Under the pieces are notes generated by a model that was not told the origin of the DNA, made no database searches, and saw nothing but the letters and a program-made list of their open reading frames with translations. Position numbers and translations under genes: made by a program. DNA of 50,855 bases from Oscillospiraceae bacterium (GTDB lineage Bacteria; Bacillota; Clostridia; Oscillospirales; Acutalibacteraceae): NCBI GenBank assembly GCA_015066295.1, contig SVOR01000010.1:1-50855 (forward strand). Reading direction: 5' to 3'. Shown piece by piece: positions 7,107 through 16,566 of this stretch (position 1 is its first letter; every line of letters starts with the position of its first letter).

Positions 7107-8207
7107 ATGAAAATATCAGTTGAAAGAGAAAAGCTTCTTGAAGCTGTAAACAATTTATCACGTATTGTTTCTGCAAAAACCTCATTACCTGTGCTTGAGG
7201 GTATTCTTATTTCTGCCGAACAGGGAAAAATAACTCTTATTAGTTATAATTTAGAGATGGGTATGAAAAAAGAAATTTATGCCCACACAGAAGAGAGCGG
7301 AGATATTGTAATAAATACAAAGCTTTTGGCCGAAATTTTAAGAAAAATGAATGGTGTAAGCGTTGAAATTTCAACCGACGACCGTTTAATGTGCCATATT
7401 TCTTGCGGCAGCGCAAATTTTGATATTATGGGCATGGCTGCAACAGATTTTCCTGAGATGCCGTCGGTTACTGCTTTAAACAGTTTTTCTTTAAGCGGTG
7501 AAATTCTTTCTAATATGGTTAGAAGAACAATATTCTCGGTTGCTCAAAGTGAAGGCACAAGACCTATTTTAACAGGTGTTAAGGTAAGTGTTAGAGAAGA
7601 CCATATCGTTTTTGTTGCAATTGACGGTCACCGCCTGGCTATTAGAAAGGAAAATATAAATATTGGTACCGAAGCAGATTTAATTATTGCGGGTCGTGCA
7701 ATCAGCGAGGTTATTAAACTTATAAAGGATGAAAGTGAAGAAATTTATATTTCTTTCAGCTCTAATCTTATAAGCTTCCAGATAAACGGTTATACCTTTA
7801 TTTCACGTTTATTAGAGGGTAACTTTGTTGATTATGAAAAAACAATACCAAAAACCTATAAGCAAAGAATTTTTGTTAATACAAGGGAGCTTATTAACAC
7901 AATTGACAGAATAAGCCCAATTATTAACGATGCTTTTTCTACACCCGTAAGATGTAATATAAGCGAAGAAAATATTTTATTCAGCTGTTCATCAGCAGTT
8001 GGCCGTGCAACCGAAAACTTTCCAATAACACTTGAGGGTGAAGAATTTGAAATAGGTCTTAACAGCCGTTATTTATTAGATGCCTTAAAGGCAGCTGAGA
8101 GCGAAAACGTTAAGATTGAATTTAACGGCGCGACTTCGGGTGTTTTAGTAAAACCGGTTGAAAATGATGAATTTCTTTATATGGTAATGCCTATGAGGTT
8201 AAAATAA
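7107..8207 (+). CDS. dnaN: DNA polymerase III beta subunit (sliding clamp)
   Basis: The ring-shaped processivity clamp (366 residues, usual length) that tethers polymerase III to DNA. The N-terminus MKISVEREKLLEAVNNLSRIVS and the C-terminal end EFLYMVMPMRLK are typical of DnaN. AAAAGGGG precedes the ATG. Its stop overlaps the yaaA start by one base, so translation is coupled. Base composition is clearly more AT-rich from here to recF than in gyrB/gyrA. Confidence 0.98.
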   Translation: MKISVEREKLLEAVNNLSRIVSAKTSLPVLEGILISAEQGKITLISYNLEMGMKKEIYAHTEESGDIVINTKLLAEILRKMNGVSVEISTDDRLMCHISCGSANFDIMGMAATDFPEMPSVTALNSFSLSGEILSNMVRRTIFSVAQSEGTRPILTGVKVSVREDHIVFVAIDGHRLAIRKENINIGTEADLIIAGRAISEVIKLIKDESEEIYISFSSNLISFQINGYTFISRLLEGNFVDYEKTIPKTYKQRIFVNTRELINTIDRISPIINDAFSTPVRCNISEENILFSCSSAVGRATENFPITLEGEEFEIGLNSRYLLDALKAAESENVKIEFNGATSGVLVKPVENDEFLYMVMPMRLK

Positions 8208-8419
8208 TGGAATTTAAAAGCATTAAAATTAAAGAAGATTTTATACGTCTTGATTCTCTTTTAAAATTTTCAGGCTTAGTATACACAGGAGGTCACGCAA
8301 AAATGGTTATACAAAGCGGTGAAGTTAAGGTTAATGGAGAAACCTGTTTAATGAGAGGAAAAAAGATTTATAAAAATGATAAAGTAGAATTTGAAAATCA
8401 AGGAATTATTGTTGAATAA
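8207..8419 (+). CDS. yaaA: S4-domain RNA-binding protein YaaA
   Basis: A 70-residue single S4 domain with the pattern RLDSLLKFSGLVYTGGHAK and VKVNGE. It is the small S4 protein conserved between dnaN and recF in Firmicutes; the exact RNA target is not known. It overlaps dnaN by one base (TAATG) and abuts recF with no gap. Confidence 0.9.
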   Translation: MEFKSIKIKEDFIRLDSLLKFSGLVYTGGHAKMVIQSGEVKVNGETCLMRGKKIYKNDKVEFENQGIIVE

Positions 8420-9484
8420 ATGATTATAAAAAGTATTTCCTTTAAAAATTTTAGAAATTTAAAAGAAGCAGTTATTTATCCGCATAAAGAAAAAAATATA
8501 ATTTGCGGCGAAAACGCACAAGGAAAAACAAATATAATTGAAGCGGTATGGCTTTTTACGGGTGCTAAAAGCTTTAGAAATGCAAAAGAAAACGAAATGA
8601 TTGCATTTAAAAAGCAAAGAGCAGAAACTAATATTTGTTTTGAAAGCGGCGGTATTGAAAATGAAATAAAAATTCAAATAGATGATAAAAAGAATTTTTA
8701 TTTTAATGATAAAAAGGTTAAAAGTGCGGCAGAAATTGCGGGTAAATTTAATGCAATTATCTTTTCGCCGTCCGATTTATCATTAGTTACCGATGGACCT
8801 TCTGTACGACGTAAATTTTTAGATATTGCGGTGGGTCAGCTTTATCCTAATTATATTGAAATACTTAAAAATTATAATCGTGCAGTAATGCAGCGAAATA
8901 ATATTTTAAAAGATTGTTACAGAGATGCGTCGCTTAAACTTTTGCTTGATGATTATGAAGATGTAATAGCCGAAAACGGTGAAAAAATCATAAAATACCG
9001 AAAAGCATATATAGAAAAATTGAAAAAGGTCGCACCTAAAATATACGAAGGAATTTCGAATAAAAAAGAAATTTTAGAAATCGAATATATTGCTTCATCG
9101 GATGCGGGAAAATTAAAAGAAAATATTAAAAATTCCAGAAAAGAAGATATTTTAAGGGGTGTTACCTCGGTTGGTCCGCACAGAGATGATATTTTATTTA
9201 AAATAAATTCACTCAACTGCCGAGATTTTGGCTCACAGGGTCAAAAGAGAAGCGTTGCGCTTACCTTAAAATTAAGTGAAGCACAGATAATTAAAGATAT
9301 TACCGGAGAACAACCAATTGCTCTTTTAGATGACGTTATGAGTGAATTAGATAAGAGTCGTCAGGAATATATTTTAAATCATATTGACGGTTGGCAGGTT
9401 TTTATTACCTGCTGTGAAAGCTCACATTTTGAAAATCTTAAAGAGGGTAAAATTTTTAAGGTAAAAAACGGAGAGGTTTTTTAA
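8420..9484 (+). CDS. recF: DNA replication and repair protein RecF
   Basis: An SMC-like ATPase (354 residues) acting in the RecFOR pathway to load RecA at gaps. Walker A GENAQGKT is at 30-37, the ABC-type signature SQGQKRSVALTLKL lies near residue 272, and Walker B ALLDDVMSELD follows. The ATG lies directly on the yaaA stop codon. The gene is strongly AT-biased in third positions compared with gyrA downstream. Confidence 0.96.
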   Translation: MIIKSISFKNFRNLKEAVIYPHKEKNIICGENAQGKTNIIEAVWLFTGAKSFRNAKENEMIAFKKQRAETNICFESGGIENEIKIQIDDKKNFYFNDKKVKSAAEIAGKFNAIIFSPSDLSLVTDGPSVRRKFLDIAVGQLYPNYIEILKNYNRAVMQRNNILKDCYRDASLKLLLDDYEDVIAENGEKIIKYRKAYIEKLKKVAPKIYEGISNKKEILEIEYIASSDAGKLKENIKNSRKEDILRGVTSVGPHRDDILFKINSLNCRDFGSQGQKRSVALTLKLSEAQIIKDITGEQPIALLDDVMSELDKSRQEYILNHIDGWQVFITCCESSHFENLKEGKIFKVKNGEVF

Positions 9485-9753
9485 TGTACATACATTTAGG
9501 TCAAGAAACCTTGGTTAAAAAAGAAGATATTATTGGTATTTTCGATATGGATAATGCGACGGTTAGCCGCCATACAAGAAAATATCTAAACGTTGCCGAA
9601 AAAAATAAAGAGGTTTTTGTTGTATCTTATGAATTACCAAAATCCTTTATTGTTTGTGCAAAACCAAAAAGCAAAATTAAAAAAATATATATTTCACAGC
9701 TTTCGTCTTTAACTTTATTAAAGCGAAGCGAGCAAATTATAAGTAAGGAATAA
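9484..9753 (+). CDS. remB: RemB/YaaB-type DUF370 regulator
   Basis: An 89-residue DUF370 protein starting MYIHLGQETLVKKEDIIGIF, with KSFIVCAKPKS later. B. subtilis YaaB (RemB) lies at the same place between recF and gyrB and is related to the biofilm regulator RemA. The start overlaps the recF stop by one base. A regulatory role here is inferred from the family. Confidence 0.88.
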   Translation: MYIHLGQETLVKKEDIIGIFDMDNATVSRHTRKYLNVAEKNKEVFVVSYELPKSFIVCAKPKSKIKKIYISQLSSLTLLKRSEQIISKE

Positions 9754-9771
9754 AAGAAACGGAGAAAAAAC

Positions 9772-11712
9772 ATGGAAGAAAAGCTAAATATGCCGGTTGA
9801 GGGTAATTATGATGAAAATTCCATACAGGTACTTGAAGGTCTTGAAGCTGTAAGAAAGAGACCCGGTATGTACATAGGCTCTACAGGGGAGAGAGGTTTA
9901 CACCACTTAGTATATGAAATAGTGGATAACTCTATTGACGAAGCCTTAGCGGGATATTGCGATAAAATTACCGTTGAATTATTAGATGACGGCATTATAA
10001 GAGTAACCGATAACGGACGTGGTATACCGGTTGGTATCAACCCGCAAAAAGGTATTCCTACCGTAACCGTTGTATTTACAATTCTTCATGCAGGCGGTAA
10101 GTTTGGCGGCGGCGGATACAAGGTATCGGGCGGTCTGCACGGTGTTGGCGCTTCGGTTGTTAATGCTCTGTCCTCCTGGCTCGAAGTAGAGGTTAGCGAC
10201 GGCAAGCAGGTATATAAACAGCGCTACGAAAAGGGTAATATTGTATCTGACCTCGAGGTTATTGGTACAACCGACAAAACAGGTACCGTTGTTACCTTTA
10301 AGCCCGACCCCACAATATTTACCGATACTACCGTTTATGATTATGACACACTTCTCACCCGCCTTCGTGAGCAGTCTTTCTTAAATGCAGGCATCAGAAT
10401 TGCCCTTACAGATAAGAGAACCGACGTGTTTGAGCCCAAGAGTGATGAATTTTATTACGAGGGTGGTATTCGCTCCTACGTTGAGTTTTTACTCGAAGGT
10501 ATAAAGAAGGAAAGACTCAACAGCGAGGTTATCTATTTAAGCGGCGAAAAGCAGGATGAATCGGCCGAAATCGCACTTATTTGGTCGACTGCTTACGATA
10601 ATAAGATTATGTCGTTTGCCAACACACTGCATACTATTGACGGCGGTACTCACGAGCAGGCATTCCGTCAGACCGTTGCGCGTGTTGTAAATAAATATGC
10701 ACACGATTTTAAAAAGCTTAAGGTAGATTCAGACAACCTTAAGGGTGAAGATATTATGGAGGGCCTTGTTGCCGTTGTTTCGGTTAAGCTTTCGGACGCA
10801 CAGTTTGAAAGTCAGACCAAGGCAAAGCTTGGTAATACCTCAATTGGTACACTTGTCAGAAATATTGTTAACGATAAGCTTTACCAGTATTTAGAGGAGC
10901 ATCCTGCCGAAGCAAAAATAGTAATTGATAAGGCAATTGCGGCTTCTAATGCACGTGAAGCGGCTCAAAAAGCAAGAGATGCATCACGTAATAAGGCAGG
11001 CATCGGCGGTAAAACCCGTATGCCCGAAAAATTGACCGACTGTATCTCCGATGACCCGACAAAGACCGAAATATTTATCGTCGAGGGTGATTCTGCCGGT
11101 GGTAGTGCGGTTGAGGGAAGAAACTCAACCTACCAAGCAATATTACCTCTTTGGGGTAAAATGCTTAACGTTGAAAAGGCACGCGACGATAAGGTTTACG
11201 GCAACGATAAATTAACACCAGTTATCGTGGCTCTCGGCACGGGAATTGGTGAGAATTTTGATATAAATAAATTAAGATACGACAAAATTGTTATTATGGC
11301 CGATGCCGACGTCGACGGTAGCCATATCAGAACACTTTTGCTCACCTTCTTCTTCCGTTATATGCCCGAGCTTATTGAAACGGGTCATATCTATTTGGCA
11401 CAGCCTCCCCTATATCGTGTTTCGAAAGGTAAAAAGCATTTTGATGCCTTTACCGATGAAGAAAAGGCACAGTATATCGAGGAATTAGGCGGTTCTGCCG
11501 ACGTTCAGCGCTATAAGGGTCTTGGTGAGATGGACCCCGACCAGTTATGGGAAACAACACTCAACCCTGAGGTTAGAACAATGCTTAGAGTTACTATGAG
11601 TGATGCTCAGCTTGCCGACGAAACCTTTACAATGCTTATGGGTGAAGAGGTTGAGCCGAGAAAACAGTTTATTGAAGAAAACGCGGTATTTGCTACCGAC
11701 CTTGATATTTAA
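9772..11712 (+). CDS. gyrB: DNA gyrase subunit B
   Basis: The ATPase subunit of gyrase (646 residues), which supercoils DNA with GyrA. The N-terminal GHKL ATPase has RKRPGMYIGST and GGLHGVGASVVNALS. The TOPRIM domain has IVEGDSAGGSA and the metal-binding ADADVDGSHIRTLLLTFFFR. The C-terminus ends with the RYKGLGEMDPDQLWETT block. CGGAG precedes the ATG. It forms an operon with gyrA (18-nt gap). Confidence 0.98.
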   Translation: MEEKLNMPVEGNYDENSIQVLEGLEAVRKRPGMYIGSTGERGLHHLVYEIVDNSIDEALAGYCDKITVELLDDGIIRVTDNGRGIPVGINPQKGIPTVTVVFTILHAGGKFGGGGYKVSGGLHGVGASVVNALSSWLEVEVSDGKQVYKQRYEKGNIVSDLEVIGTTDKTGTVVTFKPDPTIFTDTTVYDYDTLLTRLREQSFLNAGIRIALTDKRTDVFEPKSDEFYYEGGIRSYVEFLLEGIKKERLNSEVIYLSGEKQDESAEIALIWSTAYDNKIMSFANTLHTIDGGTHEQAFRQTVARVVNKYAHDFKKLKVDSDNLKGEDIMEGLVAVVSVKLSDAQFESQTKAKLGNTSIGTLVRNIVNDKLYQYLEEHPAEAKIVIDKAIAASNAREAAQKARDASRNKAGIGGKTRMPEKLTDCISDDPTKTEIFIVEGDSAGGSAVEGRNSTYQAILPLWGKMLNVEKARDDKVYGNDKLTPVIVALGTGIGENFDINKLRYDKIVIMADADVDGSHIRTLLLTFFFRYMPELIETGHIYLAQPPLYRVSKGKKHFDAFTDEEKAQYIEELGGSADVQRYKGLGEMDPDQLWETTLNPEVRTMLRVTMSDAQLADETFTMLMGEEVEPRKQFIEENAVFATDLDI

Positions 11713-11730
11713 TGAAAGGAGAGTATTAAA

Positions 11731-14262
11731 ATGGCTAAACAAGAAAAAGTTTACTGGCCCGAGAACGAAGATACAAATATTGTTCCGGTTGAAATAGTAG
11801 ATGAAGTTAAAAGCAGTATGCTTCAATACGGTATGAGCGTACTTGTAGGTCGTGCTCTCCCCGACGTTAGAGACGGTCTTAAACCCGTTCACCGCAGAAT
11901 TCTTTACACAATGTATGAAAACGGACTTACTCCCGAAAAGGCATATCGTAAGTGTGCCGATACAGTAGGTTCGGTTCTTGGTAGATATCATCCGCACGGT
12001 GACTCATCGGTTTACGATGCAATGGTACGTATGGCGCAGGATTTCTCACTTCGTTATCCTTTAATTGACGGTCACGGTAACTTTGGTAACATTGACGGCT
12101 ATCCGCCTGCTGCCTACCGTTATACCGAGTCAAAGATGAATCGCCTCTCACTTCATATGCTTGATGATATTGAGAAGGATACGGTTGATTTTGTACCTAA
12201 CTATGATGACCGTTTGGAAGAGCCGACAGTTTTACCCGTTCGCTTCCCGCAGTTACTTGTAAATGGTTCAAGTGGTATCGCATTTGGTATGGCTACCGAA
12301 ATTCCGCCGCACAATCTCGGCGAGATTATCGACGGTATGTGCTACCTTATTGATAACCCCGAAGCCGAGCTTTCCGAGCTTTGCGAGTTTATAAAGGGAC
12401 CCGACTTCCCTACCGGCGGTATGATAATGGGTATGAGTGGTATTCGTGCCGCTTATGCAACCGGTAAGGGCAGAATTATCGTTCGCGGTAAGGCAGAAAT
12501 TGAGGAAACCAAAAACGGTAAATTCAGAATTATAATTACCGAAATTCCCTACAAGGTTAAAAAGAAGGACCTTGTTAAGAAAATATACGACCTTGCAAGC
12601 GAAAAGCGTGTTGAAGGTATCGATGACGTTGTTGACTATTCATCAAAGCGCGACGGCGGTATCAGAATAGTTGTTGACGTTAAGCGTGACGCTAACCCGC
12701 AGGTTGTTCTTAATAAGCTTTATTCATACACCGAATTGCAGACCACCTTTGGTGCAAACCTTATTGCTATTGTAAACGGCAAGCCGCAGATACTCACTCT
12801 AAAGGAAATGCTGCAGAACAGCATCGACTTCCAATGTGAGATTATCGAGCGCAGAACCCGTTTTGATATGAAAAAGGCGAAGGAGCGCGCACATATCCTT
12901 GAGGCACTTAAAAAGGCAATTGACTTTATTGATGAGGTTATTGCAATTATCCGTTCAAGCAAGACAATACCCGAATCGAAGGATGCTTTGGCAGAGCGTT
13001 TCGGTTTTGATGACGTGCAGACAACGGCTATTGTTCAGATGCAGCTTGGTAAGCTTGCAGGTCTTGAAAAGCAGAAAATAGAGGACGAATTACAGGAAAA
13101 ACTCGCATTTATTAAGGAATGTGAGGAAATTCTTGCCGACCATAAACGCGTACTCGATATTGTTAAGACCGATTCACTAAATCTTAGAGATAAGTATGCC
13201 GACGACCGTCGCACCGAAATTACCATGGTTTCGGGTGAGGTTGATATTGAGGACCTTATTCCCGAAGAGGAATGTGTTATCACAAAAACAGTTAACGGCT
13301 ACATTAAGCGTGTTGCGGCTGATGAATATAACGTTCAGCACCGTGGCGGCAGAGGTGTAAAGGGTCTTACAACTCGCGAGGACGATATAACCGAGAATAT
13401 GTTTGTATGCTCGACCCACGACTATATTATGATGTTTACCAATATCGGTCGTGTTTACAGACTCAAGGCTTATGAAATTCCCGAGGGCACAAGAACCTCT
13501 AAGGGTATGAACGTTGTAAATATAGTTCCGCTTCAAACGGACGAAAAGATTTCGATGATTCTCCCCTGCCCCGAGCTTGATGGTGACCAGTTTATCTGTA
13601 TGGGCACCAAGGACGGTGTTATTAAGAGGACCGGTATGGATGACTTTAAAAACACCCGCAAGACAGGTATTATTGCTTTGGCGCTTGACGAAGGTGATGA
13701 GCTTCGCTTTGTAGCACTCACACGAGGGGAATCCTCTCTCTTGGTTGCAACCAAAAAGGGTAAGAGCATTCGCTTTATGGAAAGCGACGTTCGTCCTATG
13801 GGCAGAACGGCACGCGGTGTTCGTTCAATTAAGCTCTCAAAAGGCGACGAGGTTGTGTCTATGGCGGTTTGTGATGAGGATACCGTACTTCTCACCGTAA
13901 CCGAAACAGGCTATGGCAGAAGAAGCCCGATAGATAACTACCGCGTTCAGACCCGTGGCGGCGGTGGTACAACCAACTACCGTACCGAGAAGTTTGGTGA
14001 CGTTGCGGCCGTTATGGCGGTTAAGGATACCGAGGACGTAATTATGATTTCGTCAGATGGTGTAATTATAAGAATTGCGGCTAAGGATATAAGCGTATTT
14101 GCGCGTCCATCAAAGGGTGTAAGAATTACCGACCTTAGAAACCGCGAAGGCGCAAGGGTTCTGTCGGTAGCTAAGGCAGAGCACGATGAAGAAGAGGTAA
14201 CCGCTGTTCCCGAAGCACCTGAGGCTGATGCCGCAGAGGATGAAGGCACAGACGAGGAGTAA
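11731..14262 (+). CDS. gyrA: DNA gyrase subunit A
   Basis: The cleavage/ligation subunit of gyrase (843 residues). The catalytic tyrosine is Tyr131 in AAYRYTE. The quinolone-resistance region reads GDSSVYD with Ser92 and Asp96 (Ser83 and Asp87 in E. coli numbering), so it carries the sensitive-type residues. The C-terminal beta-pinwheel contains the GyrA-box-like QHRGGRG, and a long acidic Glu/Ala/Asp tail closes the protein. AAAGGAG precedes the ATG. The 3' end supplies the ribosome binding site of the next gene. Confidence 0.98.
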   Translation: MAKQEKVYWPENEDTNIVPVEIVDEVKSSMLQYGMSVLVGRALPDVRDGLKPVHRRILYTMYENGLTPEKAYRKCADTVGSVLGRYHPHGDSSVYDAMVRMAQDFSLRYPLIDGHGNFGNIDGYPPAAYRYTESKMNRLSLHMLDDIEKDTVDFVPNYDDRLEEPTVLPVRFPQLLVNGSSGIAFGMATEIPPHNLGEIIDGMCYLIDNPEAELSELCEFIKGPDFPTGGMIMGMSGIRAAYATGKGRIIVRGKAEIEETKNGKFRIIITEIPYKVKKKDLVKKIYDLASEKRVEGIDDVVDYSSKRDGGIRIVVDVKRDANPQVVLNKLYSYTELQTTFGANLIAIVNGKPQILTLKEMLQNSIDFQCEIIERRTRFDMKKAKERAHILEALKKAIDFIDEVIAIIRSSKTIPESKDALAERFGFDDVQTTAIVQMQLGKLAGLEKQKIEDELQEKLAFIKECEEILADHKRVLDIVKTDSLNLRDKYADDRRTEITMVSGEVDIEDLIPEEECVITKTVNGYIKRVAADEYNVQHRGGRGVKGLTTREDDITENMFVCSTHDYIMMFTNIGRVYRLKAYEIPEGTRTSKGMNVVNIVPLQTDEKISMILPCPELDGDQFICMGTKDGVIKRTGMDDFKNTRKTGIIALALDEGDELRFVALTRGESSLLVATKKGKSIRFMESDVRPMGRTARGVRSIKLSKGDEVVSMAVCDEDTVLLTVTETGYGRRSPIDNYRVQTRGGGGTTNYRTEKFGDVAAVMAVKDTEDVIMISSDGVIIRIAAKDISVFARPSKGVRITDLRNREGARVLSVAKAEHDEEEVTAVPEAPEADAAEDEGTDEE

Positions 14263-14267
14263 TTTAG

Positions 14268-15257
14268 TTGGATTTATATAATAATATAGATTATTTTGCA
14301 ACAGAACACAAAAGCAGAGAAAAAAAGGAAATAAGAAGAAAAGCGACGGGTATCGGCATTGCGCTATTAGCAGATTTTAGCGTTATGTTCTTTTGGTCGG
14401 TGCCGATTATGATTATTGCGGTGGTTATGGGTTTTTCCATGACCGAGGTAACCGAAGCGCTGGAAGACCCATTTGTTGTAATGCTTTTGCAGGCAATATT
14501 AGCGTTTTTTATGACCTTTTTGCCCTTTTTCGTTTTAGCGCTTTGCCAACGCATTAAACTTAGCGAGGATATAAGCTTTGGTAAACCAAAAATGAATTTG
14601 GTGGGCCCCTTTGTTTTGTTGTCGATCGGTTGCAGTACCGTTTTTTCCATAATAACAAATTTGTTGTTAGCACCGCTTCAAGGTTTGGGCATTGAGATAC
14701 CAAACGTGGATTTTGACTATCCCACCGGCTTTTACGGGGTTGTGATGTCATTCCTGGCAATTGCGGTTATACCTGCTTTGCTTGAAGAGTTTGCCATTAG
14801 AGGCGTTGTGCTTAAAATGCTGCGTCCCTATGGCGACGGGTTTGCAATATTTATGTCTGCCTTAGTTTTTGGCGTGATGCATGCAAGCATTTTCCAAATG
14901 CCATACGCATTTATGTTTGGCGTTGTTTTGGCGTTTGCAGTGATAAAAACCGAGTCAATTTGGACGGGTGTATTGCTTCATTTTGTAAATAATGCTATAT
15001 CAATTACGCTAAGCTATGCTGAGATGTATTTGTCCGAGTCAATGGCGGGCGTGGTGAATATGTTGTTTAGCTTTGTTACAATCAATCTGTTGGGACTCGG
15101 CATTTTATTACTAATAAAGGCTGACCGCAAGGTGCTTCGTTTGGAACCCTCACTCACACTGAGCAGCGGCTCACAAAAGACGGGATATTTCATCTTTGCA
15201 CCGATGATTATTATTTGCTTTGTTGTGGCAGTTTTGTTTGGATTTGTTTTAAGATAA
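14268..15257 (+). CDS. CPBP-family intramembrane protease
   Basis: A 329-residue multi-pass membrane protein of the CPBP/Abi (Rce1-like) family. The three conserved motifs are present: EEFAIRG (Glu173, Glu174, Arg178), FGVMH (His205) and HFVNN (His238, Asn242). The start is TTG at 14268, with GAGGAG inside the end of gyrA; the next ATG would begin inside a membrane helix. The substrate is unknown. It probably belongs to the gyrBA transcript. Confidence 0.88.
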   Translation: MDLYNNIDYFATEHKSREKKEIRRKATGIGIALLADFSVMFFWSVPIMIIAVVMGFSMTEVTEALEDPFVVMLLQAILAFFMTFLPFFVLALCQRIKLSEDISFGKPKMNLVGPFVLLSIGCSTVFSIITNLLLAPLQGLGIEIPNVDFDYPTGFYGVVMSFLAIAVIPALLEEFAIRGVVLKMLRPYGDGFAIFMSALVFGVMHASIFQMPYAFMFGVVLAFAVIKTESIWTGVLLHFVNNAISITLSYAEMYLSESMAGVVNMLFSFVTINLLGLGILLLIKADRKVLRLEPSLTLSSGSQKTGYFIFAPMIIICFVVAVLFGFVLR

Positions 15258-15262
15258 TATCT

Positions 15263-15294
15263 AAAGGAGAAAAAATTTATATTTTTTCTCCTTT
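15263..15294 (+). terminator. Perfect 13-bp hairpin before tadA
   Basis: AAAGGAGAAAAAA (15263-15275) and TTTTTTCTCCTTT (15282-15294) form a perfect stem with a 6-nt loop. The T-run lies in the 3' arm, so it is a weak terminator at best. It could also hide the ribosome-binding-like AAGGAG. Confidence 0.5.
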
Positions 15295-15313
15295 AACTTT
15301 ATAGGGTGATGCT

Positions 15314-15757
15314 ATGGATAGAAAATTTATGGATTTGGCGCTAATTCGTGCCCGTCGCGCAGGCGAAGACGGCGAGGTGCCGGTTGGCGCAGTTGTTGTG
15401 CGTGACGGAAAGGTTATCGGAACGGGCAGAAACAGGCGTGAAAAGACGCATAATGCCTTGGCCCATGCCGAAATAGAGGCAATAAATGCCGCTTGTGCCG
15501 AAACGGGAGATTGGCGACTTGACGATTGCGAATTGTACGTAACGCTTGAGCCCTGCCCTATGTGTAGCGGCGCAATTATAAATTCAAGAATTAAAACGGT
15601 TATCTTTGGCGCCTATGATACCAAAGCAGGCTCGCTCGGCTCGATTGCCAACTTTGCAAATATCCCCTATTCGTACACCCCCGAGGTTTATGGTGGTATC
15701 AGCGAAAACGAGTGCCGAGATTTATTGACCGAATTTTTTAAGGATATGCGAAAATAG
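15314..15757 (+). CDS. tadA: tRNA-specific adenosine deaminase TadA
   Basis: Converts A34 to inosine in tRNA-Arg(ACG), letting it read CGU, CGC and CGA (147 residues). The zinc and catalytic motifs are HAE (His51, Glu53) and PCPMC (Cys81, Cys84), with the usual VPVGAVVV segment near residue 22. AGGGTG precedes the ATG. Its known substrate, tRNA-Arg(ACG), is encoded at 3797-3873. It is followed after one base by a QueG-like gene, so the two are likely cotranscribed. Confidence 0.95.
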   Translation: MDRKFMDLALIRARRAGEDGEVPVGAVVVRDGKVIGTGRNRREKTHNALAHAEIEAINAACAETGDWRLDDCELYVTLEPCPMCSGAIINSRIKTVIFGAYDTKAGSLGSIANFANIPYSYTPEVYGGISENECRDLLTEFFKDMRK

Positions 15758-15758
15758 T

Positions 15759-16538
15759 ATGATTAAAGAAAAATTAAGGGAAATAATGCTGTCGGCAAAT
15801 ATAAGGGAGTTTTCGGTTTGCGAATTTTCCTTTGTCTCTCCCCTTCTTATTGATTGCAGAGCGAAAACGCGACTTCCTAAAAATGCAAAAAGTGTAATAA
15901 TGGCGGCATTTCCCTACAAGGTAAAGGCAGAGCCGCCCAAAAACATTAGCCGATATGCCGCAGTTAAGGATTATCATATTGTTTGCGCCAAGATGCTAAA
16001 TGATGCGAGCGAGCAGCTTAAAAAAGCCTTTCCAAATAACGAGTTCGAGGTGTTTTTAGATAACTCCCCCATACCCGAGGTGGCGGCAGCAAATCATAGT
16101 GGACTGGGGCTGCTTGGTAAGAACGGACTTTTAATTAATAAAAAGTATGGTTCTTTTGTCTTTTTGGGCGAAATTGTTACCGATTTAGAGCTAAATGCCG
16201 ACCAAGGCGGCGAAAAATGTCTCGGTTGTGGACGCTGCATTTGCGCTTGCCCTACCAATATGTGTAAAGCCAACTGTCTATCGTCTGTAAACCAGCAAAA
16301 AAAGGACCTAACCGACGCCCAAATCGACCTAATTCGCAAAAGTGGTTGTGTTTGGGGCTGCGATATATGTAGTGAGGTTTGCCCTCTTAATAAAAATTGC
16401 GAGTCAACCTATATCGATGAATTTATAAATTCTTACCGAAATGAGTTTTTGGCGGACGAGGGTATGAGTGAGCGCGCATACACCTGGCGTGGTAAGGCGG
16501 TAATTGAGCGCAACCAAAAAATTATAAGCGAAAAATAA
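15759..16538 (+). CDS. Short QueG-like double 4Fe-4S protein
   Basis: A 259-residue protein related to epoxyqueuosine reductase, the last enzyme of queuosine synthesis. It has two ferredoxin-type clusters: Cys154, 157, 160 and 164, then Cys197, 201, 204 and 208. DNSPIPEVAAANHSGLG (from Asp101) matches the QueG active-site region, where the Asp is catalytic, and LGLLGKN follows. B. subtilis-type QueG is about 100 residues longer; the C-terminal HEAT-like repeats are absent here. No other queuosine genes are nearby, so the specific activity is uncertain. It lies next to tadA, another tRNA wobble-base enzyme. Confidence 0.75.
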   Translation: MIKEKLREIMLSANIREFSVCEFSFVSPLLIDCRAKTRLPKNAKSVIMAAFPYKVKAEPPKNISRYAAVKDYHIVCAKMLNDASEQLKKAFPNNEFEVFLDNSPIPEVAAANHSGLGLLGKNGLLINKKYGSFVFLGEIVTDLELNADQGGEKCLGCGRCICACPTNMCKANCLSSVNQQKKDLTDAQIDLIRKSGCVWGCDICSEVCPLNKNCESTYIDEFINSYRNEFLADEGMSERAYTWRGKAVIERNQKIISEK

Positions 16539-16566
16539 TACAGGGGTTAGCGAACTAACCCCTGTA
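16539..16566. terminator. Bidirectional terminator between convergent genes
   Basis: TACAGGGGTTAG (16539-16550) and CTAACCCCTGTA (16555-16566) form a perfect 12-bp stem with loop CGAA. It serves the QueG-like gene and the flippase gene, and contains the stop codon of the latter. Confidence 0.88.

Noticed and set aside
11545..11997. Antisense open frame across the gyrB-gyrA junction
   Set aside because: Lies opposite two well-supported genes and shows no signals of its own.
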